Under the pieces are notes generated by a model that saw only the letters and a list, made by a program, of their open reading frames with translations, was not told where the DNA came from and did no database searches. A DNA stretch of 43,781 nt, taken from assembly GCA_937868765.1 (NCBI GenBank), contig CALMNL010000012.1, positions 1 to 43,781 of the forward strand, written 5' to 3'. This stretch comes from an uncultured Desulfatitalea sp. GTDB lineage: Bacteria > Desulfobacterota > Desulfobacteria > Desulfobacterales > Desulfosarcinaceae. The position numbers and the translations under genes were made by a program. Below are positions 37,096 to 43,781 of the stretch, one piece after another; positions within the stretch are counted from its first letter, which is position 1, and each line of letters opens with the position of its first letter.

Positions 37096-38412
37096 ATGAG
37101 TAAATCTACAATCCTTCATGCAATAAGAGTCCTTAAAAGTCACATTATTTATTCCTATAGCCAAAATTGGAATAAGGAACAGATAGAAAACCATCAGGAT
37201 AAAAAATTAATAAATATCGTCAAGCATGCGGCTAGGAATGTCCCCTACTACCGAAACCTGTTCAGTAACATCGGTTTCGATGCTAATGATTTCAGGGGCC
37301 GAATCGATATGCACAAGGTACCGCTTTTAGACAAGCAAACCTTGCGTACTCGCCAGAAGGAATTCATCGCTGATAATGCCGATAGATTTGGTATAAACTG
37401 GGAAACCACCAGTGGGTCGACGGGTACGCCCCTTAAATTGGCGATCGACAATTCGACCAAAGCGCATAAACTCGGTGCGGTCTTGCGCAGCTACCGATGG
37501 GCCGGATATATACCTTGGAAAAGAACTTTCAGTATACAAAGCTATAAATTCGCCGATCCAAAAGCAATCTACAAGCATTACCCGATGGTCAATATGTGGC
37601 GTTTCAATTCACGATTGCTATCGAAAGATGCCTCATTAGAAATACTGGCAATGATAAATGATTTGAAACCTGAAATGATGATTGGGTATCCCTTCTCGAT
37701 TTATATGTTGAGCAAATTCGCAAAAGATGAGAGAATTCCGATCCACCCCATTCGATCTATCGTAACCGCAGGAGAAACGCTGAGCGAAAAGAGAAGGATA
37801 CTATTGGAAGAGGCCTATCAATGCAGCGTCTACGATTTCTATTCCCACCACGAAGATGTCGCCATCATTTCCGAGTGTAAAAAGCATTCCAAGCACCTTT
37901 TCGATGATTTTTCTTACACTGAGATAATCGATGAGCAAACTGGTGAAACAAAAACATCAGGGAGCGGTGAACTTGTGGGCACCGGCTTTTATAATTATGC
38001 GATGCCGTTGATTCGTTACAGGGTAGGCGACAAAGTTGTCCTGAATGACAACCAGGAACCATGCCCGTGTGGGTGTAGGTTTCGTACATTAGAAGAGATC
38101 ATCGGCAGGCAGAACGATTATATCGTCACGCCCGATGGCCGCTACATCGGAAACGTTCTTGAACATGCGATCGATAAGTCCAAAGGGGTGATCCTTTCCC
38201 AATGCGTCCAAGATTCTGTCGACCATGTGTATTTGAACCTGATCGTCGACAATACCTTCAGCCAGGACTCCATTGGCGATTTGGAAAAAGGGATCAGGGC
38301 CAGATTGGGGGATGAGCTTTTAATCGATTATAAAATTGTCACTGAACTTGAGAAAAAGCCAAGTGGAAAAACCCCCTTCATCATGTCGAAGATCGGCCAA
38401 GAGTTCATATGA
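37096..38412 (+). CDS. PaaK/CapK-like adenylate-forming enzyme
   Basis: Member of the ANL superfamily of 438 residues, resembling phenylacetate-CoA ligase and the CapK capsule protein. The ATP-binding P-loop is TTSGSTGTPLKLAID (about 111-125). FDFSYTEIIDEQTGE and GTGFYNYAMPLIRYRVGDKVVL form the adenylate-binding region, and CPCGCRFRTLEEIIGRQNDYI the hinge. A catalytic Lys is likely in KPSGKTPF at the C-terminus. AGGAGG is six bases before ATG 37096. It may activate the acyl group put on a sugar amine. It overlaps the next gene as ATGA. Confidence 0.85.
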   Translation: MSKSTILHAIRVLKSHIIYSYSQNWNKEQIENHQDKKLINIVKHAARNVPYYRNLFSNIGFDANDFRGRIDMHKVPLLDKQTLRTRQKEFIADNADRFGINWETTSGSTGTPLKLAIDNSTKAHKLGAVLRSYRWAGYIPWKRTFSIQSYKFADPKAIYKHYPMVNMWRFNSRLLSKDASLEILAMINDLKPEMMIGYPFSIYMLSKFAKDERIPIHPIRSIVTAGETLSEKRRILLEEAYQCSVYDFYSHHEDVAIISECKKHSKHLFDDFSYTEIIDEQTGETKTSGSGELVGTGFYNYAMPLIRYRVGDKVVLNDNQEPCPCGCRFRTLEEIIGRQNDYIVTPDGRYIGNVLEHAIDKSKGVILSQCVQDSVDHVYLNLIVDNTFSQDSIGDLEKGIRARLGDELLIDYKIVTELEKKPSGKTPFIMSKIGQEFI

Positions 38413-39434
38413 AAAAGAAGGTATTCCGGTATTTACGCTGGCTGATCGGCATTGCCATTCTATTCATCGTTTTTAAACAAATTGATCTCGAAAAACTCAA
38501 GGAGTATCTATTAAGGTCAAACTACTGGTTGATAGCTCTGGGATTACTGCATTCTCCACTCTTGATTCTTGTGGGGGCGATCCGGTGGCAGTATATTCTG
38601 GCGCAATTTTTCAAGCCGAAGCTCGCAACGCAATCGGCTATCGTGCATTATTGGTCCGGTGTGGCGATAGGCTTCTTCACCCCTGCATCTTTGGGGCTGG
38701 ATGCCTATCGTGTCCTTTACGGGGGAAGGGTTTATGGCGGCTACACCATCAATGCCATTGCCGTTATCATTGAGAAAATTTTAGCATTGATCACATGTGC
38801 TTCCCTATTTGTTGCGCTTTACCCGATCGTTCCAATATCCATCGATAATCAACTCATGGCAGTATTATATATTGCCTTTTTTGTCATGATTTGTTTTTTC
38901 ATTGCGCTGCTTTTTTCAAAAGCTGTCCTAAAAAGCCATACCGTAATGCGCTTTATATCGAAATTGGACGCTCAGGGCGCAAGAATTCTAAAGAAGATCA
39001 GTCAAAAATACGCCTTCAACAACGAAAAAGTTTCACTGGCCCAAATACTGAACGAGGTAACGACAGCGTTATCAATTCTTAAGATCTCCAATGTTATAGC
39101 ATTCACAATGGCCATTCAATTTATCACCTCATTGAAAAGCCAGATTTTTTTCACCGCTATCGGATATGATTTACCGTTTCTTATCAACTTATTCGTAGCG
39201 CCGACGCTGTATTTCATTTTTATGCTGCCAATTTCTTTCGGCAGTCTTGGGATACGCGAGGGAGTCTATATTGTCTTGTACGGTCTGTTCGGTATCCCCG
39301 CGGAGATAGCGCTAATCGTAAGCTTTTTCAATTTGGTCGGGATGGCTTTAAACAATCTCATTGGGGCTATAATTATGATGTTTGCTAAAAATATTGAAAA
39401 TCTAGAGATACGCAGCCATAAAAAGCACCTCTAA
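38409..39434 (+). CDS. UPF0104 membrane protein (lysylphosphatidylglycerol synthase TM domain)
   Basis: Integral membrane protein of 341 residues with seven to eight helices. Family marks are YLRWLIGIAILFIVFKQID with the helix of the N-terminus, GAIRWQYIL, GVAIGFFTPASLGLDAYRVLY (the conserved core), and LPISFGSLGIREGVYIVLYGLFG. This group occurs in polysaccharide and hopanoid clusters and is proposed to move or tether lipid-linked substrates; it has no MprF catalytic domain here. The start overlaps the previous stop (ATGA), so translation is likely coupled. Confidence 0.85.
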   Translation: MKKKVFRYLRWLIGIAILFIVFKQIDLEKLKEYLLRSNYWLIALGLLHSPLLILVGAIRWQYILAQFFKPKLATQSAIVHYWSGVAIGFFTPASLGLDAYRVLYGGRVYGGYTINAIAVIIEKILALITCASLFVALYPIVPISIDNQLMAVLYIAFFVMICFFIALLFSKAVLKSHTVMRFISKLDAQGARILKKISQKYAFNNEKVSLAQILNEVTTALSILKISNVIAFTMAIQFITSLKSQIFFTAIGYDLPFLINLFVAPTLYFIFMLPISFGSLGIREGVYIVLYGLFGIPAEIALIVSFFNLVGMALNNLIGAIIMMFAKNIENLEIRSHKKHL

Positions 39435-39509
39435 AAGCCATAAACAAGAATCAGGCCGGCAGGTAAGGCGCGCGGTTCAATCACATTAACAAAGGGGATC
39501 GAGCAAATC

Positions 39510-40637
39510 ATGATACCTTTCAACAAGCCTTTCATCGTTGGCAAAGAACTCTATTATATTTCCCAGTCCGTACTATCTGGTAAAATCGCCGGTGACGGAC
39601 TCTTCACCAAAAAATGCCATGAATTGATGGAAAAACAATTCGGTGCCAGAAAAGTCTTACTCACCCACTCGTGTACCGCTGCATTGGAAATGGCAGCGAT
39701 TCTATGCGGGATAAACAACAACGACGAAGTCATAATGCCCTCATACACCTTCGTTTCGACAGCCAACGCATTCTACTTAAGGGGTTGCAAGATTAAATTC
39801 GTTGATATCCGAAGCGATACTTTAAATATCGATGAAAATTTAATCGAAGCCGAAATTTCCGACAACTCGAAGGTCATCGTTCCAGTGCACTATGCCGGTG
39901 TTTCTTGTGAAATGGACACCATCCTCAGCACCGCAAGAAAGCACAATTTATATGTCGTCGAGGACGCTGCGCAAGGCGTCAATGCGAAATACAAAGATCG
40001 CTATCTGGGAACTATCGGAGATATTGGAGCCTATAGTTTTCACGAAACGAAGAACCTCATCAGTGGGGAAGGCGGCGCAATTGTCATCAACAACGAAAAA
40101 TTTTTAGAACGGGCTGAAATAATAAGAGAAAAAGGAACAAACCGCAGCAAATTCTTCAGAGGAGAAATTGATAAATATACTTGGGTGGATATCGGATCGT
40201 CATATTTGCCCTCCGATATTATCGCCGCTTTTCTCTATGCCCAGCTTGAAAACATCGAGATTATCGACAATCGCAGAAAAGAGCTGAACGAAATGTACAG
40301 CCGGGAACTCATTCCGCTGGTAAATGATGGGAAGTTGAGGTTGCCTTATGTTTCGGAGGAATGCCAGAGTAATAACCATCTATTTTATATAATTCTCGAA
40401 AACGAAAATATAAGAGATTCTCTGATTCAGCATCTCAAAGCTAATGGAATCCATTCTGTTTTTCACTACATCCCACTGCACCTCTCTCCCATCGGTCAGT
40501 CAATGGGATACAAAAAAGGGCAACTGCCCGTTACCGAATCAATGAGTGAAAGATTGCTACGGCTCCCGTTTTACTACGAATTATCAAAAAATGAACAAGT
40601 ACTTGTTATCAAAGCCATAAAGTCCTTTTTTGCCTGA
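39510..40637 (+). CDS. wecE: dTDP-4-amino-4,6-dideoxy sugar transaminase (WecE/RffA-like)
   Basis: PLP-dependent aminotransferase of the DegT/DnrJ family, 375 residues as in E. coli WecE. It begins IPFNKPFIVGKELYYI, has THSCTAALEMAAIL, MPSYTFVSTANAFYLRG, VVEDAAQGVNA and the PLP-binding Lys181 in SFHETKNLISGEGG; EKGTNRSKFFRGEIDKYTWVDIGSSYLPSD is a WecE-type stretch. It should convert dTDP-4-keto-6-deoxyglucose to dTDP-4-amino-4,6-dideoxygalactose using glutamate. The gene is preceded by AAAGGGG about 14 bases before the ATG and is the last one of the exopolysaccharide set. The exact sugar product cannot be proved. Confidence 0.88.
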   Translation: MIPFNKPFIVGKELYYISQSVLSGKIAGDGLFTKKCHELMEKQFGARKVLLTHSCTAALEMAAILCGINNNDEVIMPSYTFVSTANAFYLRGCKIKFVDIRSDTLNIDENLIEAEISDNSKVIVPVHYAGVSCEMDTILSTARKHNLYVVEDAAQGVNAKYKDRYLGTIGDIGAYSFHETKNLISGEGGAIVINNEKFLERAEIIREKGTNRSKFFRGEIDKYTWVDIGSSYLPSDIIAAFLYAQLENIEIIDNRRKELNEMYSRELIPLVNDGKLRLPYVSEECQSNNHLFYIILENENIRDSLIQHLKANGIHSVFHYIPLHLSPIGQSMGYKKGQLPVTESMSERLLRLPFYYELSKNEQVLVIKAIKSFFA

Positions 40638-40743
40638 TAGGTGATGCCTGAGATATATATTTTTAGGTTCGAATCGAGTTTTATCCTCAAACGGGGATGC
40701 ATTAATACCTTGACTTCCTAGAAAACGAAAACATTTACATATA

Positions 40744-40761
40744 TAGGTAATATTTTACCTA
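40744..40761 (+). promoter_or_regulatory. 18-bp palindrome, candidate activator site (site C)
   Basis: TAGGTAA (40744-40750), TATT, TTACCTA (40755-40761) is a perfect 7-4-7 inverted repeat. It is about 90 bases before the -24 element of the sigma-54 promoter for the golvesin-repeat gene. It agrees with site A in five of seven arm positions plus spacing (TAnGTAA). Confidence 0.55.
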
Positions 40762-40841
40762 TTAAAATTCTTTGTCTGAGCTTTGAAGCCGATAACCATT
40801 TGAAAGCGTAGAAAATATGAGATAAATTTTATCTTCATTTC

Positions 40842-40857
40842 TGGCACACATCTTGTA
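40842..40857 (+). promoter_or_regulatory. Sigma-54-type promoter of the golvesin-repeat gene
   Basis: TGGCAC (40842-40847), five bases, TTGTA (40853-40857). GG 40843-40844 and GT 40855-40856 lie ten bases apart; the -12 has GT instead of GC, a tolerated variant. Transcription would begin near 40868, giving a leader of about 90 bases. Confidence 0.65.
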
Positions 40858-40956
40858 TTGGCCTGAACTCGAACAGTTAACTGAACCTTTCGTCTTCATT
40901 AAAAATCGATAGAGACACTTTGCGGGCAGCAGCAACAGCTAGAAACGGAGAAAGGT

Positions 40957-43781
40957 ATGAGGACAGCTAATACCCAGAAGATATTCAGCAAAGCATGCAT
41001 GCTCTTGCTGGTTTTATTCCTGACTTCCTTCGGAACCCAGGCGACCGCCGACGTCATTATAGACAATGGCGCCAGTGGAACTTCTTATACAGGAGCCTGG
41101 AGCGCATCGGTCGGCGCCGGCTACTATGGCACCAACAGCCTGTTCGCGCGCCCCAGCGCCACCTACACCTGGCAATACACTTCGCAGCCCGCGGGAACAT
41201 ACGAGGTCTTGCTGTGGTGGACGCAGACGGATACCCGGGGAAACTCTGTGGCTGTAAGGGTCGCAACCGCAGACGGTCCGGTTGACGTGACGATTAACCA
41301 GCAGACCAACGGCGGGCAGTGGAACAGCCTGGGGAACTTCAACCTGGCGTCGAATGCCAGTGTTACCATCACTGCTTCGACCCAAAGATTGCCTGATGGC
41401 AGGTATGTCGCCACGTGTGCCGATGCAGTATGGTTCCGGCAGGTATCTAGCAATGCATCGCCAATTGCTGCCATTGACAGCATCAATCCCAATCCGGCCA
41501 ATTCCGGGGAGATGATCGTTTTCAGCGGACATGGAAATGACTCCGACGGCAATGTTGCCGCTTACTCATGGGATTCGGACATCGACGGGCATTTGAGCGA
41601 CAATATGTCCTTCTCGTCAAATCTGCTCTCCGACGGAACCCATGAGATTTCCTTCCGCGTCCAGGACAATGAAGGGCTCTGGTCTGCAGCGGCAACCATG
41701 AGCCTGACAGTGGGAGAGCCGATTATCGAACGCGTAATCGACAACGGGGGGGCCGGTACCTCGTTTACCGGCACTTGGTCCCCTTCGAGCGGCGTGCACC
41801 CCTATGGCGCCAACAGCTTGTTCGCTCGTCCTGCCGCCACCTATACCTGGCAATTCAATTCATTGACCCCCGGCACCTACGAGGTGTTTATGTGGTGGAC
41901 CACCGCCGATACCCGCGGATCGGCCATCCCAGTGAACATCAACGGTTTGCAGACGGTGAACGTCAACCAGCTTGCCAGCGGCGGCCAGTGGAATTCTTTG
42001 GGCACCTTTAATTTCGGAACGAGCGGATACGTGACCATTACAGCGGTCGGCACCACAAGCACCTGTGCGGATGCCGTCAGGCTTGTATCCGTTGATCTGA
42101 ACCCCTCACCGACCGCAACCATCGATTCAATCAGTCCCAATCCGGCCGGATTCGATACAATCGTTGACTTCAGCGGTCATGGCACTGCAGTAGGGAGCGC
42201 AACCATCGCAGAATACAGATGGGAATCCAGCATCGACGGTTTGTTGGGAACAGAAGCCAGTTTCTCCGCGGGCCCATTGACCTTAGGCACCCATACCATC
42301 TCTTTTAGGGTAACCGACAGCAATGGCGAGGTTTCCGAAGTCGCGCAGCAGCAACTGGTGATTGGGAATCCCGTCATAACCATCGACAATGGAGGTACAG
42401 GCACATCGTCGACCGGCACCTGGAGCGTCTCCACCGGCCCAAACCCTTACGGTAGCAACAGTCTTTATGCCCGGCCGACGGCCGCTTATACCTGGCAATT
42501 TGCTTCACAGCCTGCCGGCCTCTATAATGTTTATATATGGTACACGGCCACCAGCACCAGGGCCAGCGCCGTTCCGGTGAACATCAACGGGCTGGAGACG
42601 GTCACCATCGATCAGCGAACCGGAGGCGGGCAGTGGAACTATCTGGGCACTTATCCTTTCAACGGCAGCGGCTATGTAACCGTCACGGCGGTCGGGACCG
42701 CCAGCACCTGCGCCGATGCAGTGCGTTTCGAATATGTTTCCGGCACCAATCCGCCGGTCGCCCAGATCACTTCGATCACCCCCAACCCTGCGGAAGTTGA
42801 AGAGGTTATCTCTTTTGCGGGGCAGGGCACCGACACAGACGGTTCGATCGTCGAGTACCGGTGGACCTCCAGCATCGACGGGCAGTTGAGTGATCAGGCC
42901 GCCTTCGATGCGGTCCTGTCCCTCGGGGTTCACGAGATCAGCTTCAGCGTCCGGGATGATGACGGCACCTGGTCCCAGGCGGCCACCCAGTCGGTGACGG
43001 TCAGGGAAACGCTTCAGACGGTGGCTTCGGACAACGGCGGACCGGGCACATCCTTCACCGGTACCTGGACGGTTTCGGCTCAGCCGAACTTTTACGGTAC
43101 TTCAAGCCTGTATGCCAGGGATGGAGCGACCTATACATGGCGGTTCAATCCGCCGGTCTCGGCGGTGTACATCGTCAACATGTGGTGGACCGCATATTCG
43201 GGCCGCAGCAACAACGTGCCGGTCGATATCACCAGTGCCGGCGGCACGCAACGGGTTTATGTCAATCAGCAACTCAACGGTGGCCGGTGGAACGCGCTGG
43301 GGCAGTATCAATTCCTGGCCGGGACCACTTATACGGTGACGATCACGGCGCCCGTCGGAACGGCGAGCACCAGCGCCGATGCGGTGCAGTTCGTTCAAAT
43401 GTCTTCATACCAGGCACCGGCGGCCAATTTTTCGGCCGATTCCACCGGCGGCGTGATGCCGATTACGGTTCAATTCAAGGATCTGAGCACTGGCGATATC
43501 GACAGCTGGCTGTGGACTTTCGGCGACGGCACCACGAGCACCGCGCAGTCGCCGACCCACCAATACGCAGCTGCCGGCAACTACACTGTAGCGCTGACGG
43601 TGACCAACCGGTTCGGGTCCGATACCGAGACCAGAAACAACTTCATCCAGGTAGCCGCAGCCAGTGTGGAGAACATCTACGTAGCCATTGGCTGGGGGGC
43701 GACCTACACCGGAACATGGCAGAATCTGGAGTGGGACATCGACGATATCGGCGCCGTGGAGATCAGCCCCGATGTCTGGCG
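40957..43781 (+). CDS. Large secreted golvesin/PKD-repeat protein, 5' part
   Basis: An open frame runs from ATG 40957 to the right edge (941 codons) without a stop. Residues 1-31 form a signal peptide (hydrophobic LLLVLFLTSFGTQATA). Then come four golvesin/Xly CBD-like domains starting near residues 36, 262, 477 and 692 (GAC codons at 41062, 41740, 42385, 43030). Each has DNGG-GTS-TGTW, a YG-NSL-AR stretch, TYTWQF, G-Y-V--WW and GGQWN-LG--F. Three Ig-like units (DGTHEISFRVQD type) separate them, and a PKD domain (FGDGTTSTAQSPTHQY) follows at about 820-900. The gene ends outside the window, so anchoring and enzymatic parts are unknown. GGAGAAAGGT precedes the start. GC content is higher than in the exopolysaccharide genes. 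A sigma-54-type promoter lies upstream. Confidence 0.92.
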   Translation, partial: MRTANTQKIFSKACMLLLVLFLTSFGTQATADVIIDNGASGTSYTGAWSASVGAGYYGTNSLFARPSATYTWQYTSQPAGTYEVLLWWTQTDTRGNSVAVRVATADGPVDVTINQQTNGGQWNSLGNFNLASNASVTITASTQRLPDGRYVATCADAVWFRQVSSNASPIAAIDSINPNPANSGEMIVFSGHGNDSDGNVAAYSWDSDIDGHLSDNMSFSSNLLSDGTHEISFRVQDNEGLWSAAATMSLTVGEPIIERVIDNGGAGTSFTGTWSPSSGVHPYGANSLFARPAATYTWQFNSLTPGTYEVFMWWTTADTRGSAIPVNINGLQTVNVNQLASGGQWNSLGTFNFGTSGYVTITAVGTTSTCADAVRLVSVDLNPSPTATIDSISPNPAGFDTIVDFSGHGTAVGSATIAEYRWESSIDGLLGTEASFSAGPLTLGTHTISFRVTDSNGEVSEVAQQQLVIGNPVITIDNGGTGTSSTGTWSVSTGPNPYGSNSLYARPTAAYTWQFASQPAGLYNVYIWYTATSTRASAVPVNINGLETVTIDQRTGGGQWNYLGTYPFNGSGYVTVTAVGTASTCADAVRFEYVSGTNPPVAQITSITPNPAEVEEVISFAGQGTDTDGSIVEYRWTSSIDGQLSDQAAFDAVLSLGVHEISFSVRDDDGTWSQAATQSVTVRETLQTVASDNGGPGTSFTGTWTVSAQPNFYGTSSLYARDGATYTWRFNPPVSAVYIVNMWWTAYSGRSNNVPVDITSAGGTQRVYVNQQLNGGRWNALGQYQFLAGTTYTVTITAPVGTASTSADAVQFVQMSSYQAPAANFSADSTGGVMPITVQFKDLSTGDIDSWLWTFGDGTTSTAQSPTHQYAAAGNYTVALTVTNRFGSDTETRNNFIQVAAASVENIYVAIGWGATYTGTWQNLEWDIDDIGAVEISPDVW

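Noticed and set aside
40662-40675. GGTTCGAATCGAG resembling a tRNA T-arm
   Set aside because: The flanks are AT-rich and give no cloverleaf.
1-43781. CRISPR arrays, phage genes, integrases or toxin-antitoxin pairs
   Set aside because: None were recognised; the regular repeats that exist are protein-coding domain repeats or single palindromic elements.

Overview
The window looks like a chromosomal segment of a Desulfobacterota (delta-proteobacterial) organism, most likely of the Desulfobacterales type. This is inferred from the protein styles (the MGKIFDALEKA-type tyrosine kinase, the small protein rich in RRxxDRR motifs, a FolD and branched-chain amino-acid transporter setting) and from GC-rich housekeeping genes beside an AT-rich polysaccharide region. 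No rRNA or tRNA gene is present to fix the taxonomy. Every supported gene lies on the + strand.

Region 1 (1-22.7 kb) is a GC-rich core. It starts with the 3' end of a PKD-repeat surface protein and a terminator. Then come ileS-lspA-holA-pyk, a complete branched-chain amino-acid ABC transporter (lipoprotein, livH, livM, livG, livF) with a strong terminator, argC, folD, an M23 (LytM) envelope peptidase, secA, a YfcE-type phosphodiesterase, and the N-degron set clpS-clpA followed by aat. Region 2 (22.7-40.6 kb) is clearly more AT-rich. It begins with a 65-residue PEP-CTERM-like protein, a receiver-only response regulator and a separate sigma-54 activator (AAA+ plus Fis HTH), and a small Arg-rich protein behind a folded leader. 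An exopolysaccharide cluster follows: Wzz-like chain-length protein, CpsD-type tyrosine kinase, a short remnant resembling the N-terminus of an XrtA-type priming glycosyltransferase, SGNH lipoprotein, GT2, GT-C, rfbA, ArnC/GtrB-like GT2, ATP-grasp ligase, PaaK/CapK-like adenylating enzyme, UPF0104 membrane protein and a WecE-like sugar aminotransferase. Region 3 (40.96 kb to the end) is the start of a large secreted protein built from golvesin-like and Ig/PKD repeats, cut by the window edge.

The most interesting signal is regulatory. Four sequences with sigma-54 -24/-12 architecture (GG-N10-GC or GT) precede the PEP-CTERM-like gene, the Arg-rich gene, the exopolysaccharide operon and the golvesin-repeat gene. 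Two of them also have an 18-bp palindrome upstream of the form TAnGTAA-N4-TTACnTA, and a third has a degenerate copy. The sigma-54 activator lies among them. Together this suggests an undescribed sigma-54 regulon that joins a PEP-CTERM-like mini-protein, exopolysaccharide synthesis and a giant surface protein. Two palindromic mobile-type repeats, one REPIN-like and one MITE-like with TA flanks, sit in the long leader region of the exopolysaccharide operon.

The sugar genes fit a surface polymer carrying a dTDP-derived 4-amino-4,6-dideoxy sugar, possibly N-acylated by the ATP-grasp/CapK pair and transferred from a polyprenyl-phosphate carrier. No Wzx, Wzy, Wza, intact priming transferase or exosortase is seen in the window. 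All functional calls come from reading motifs by eye; no database search was run.
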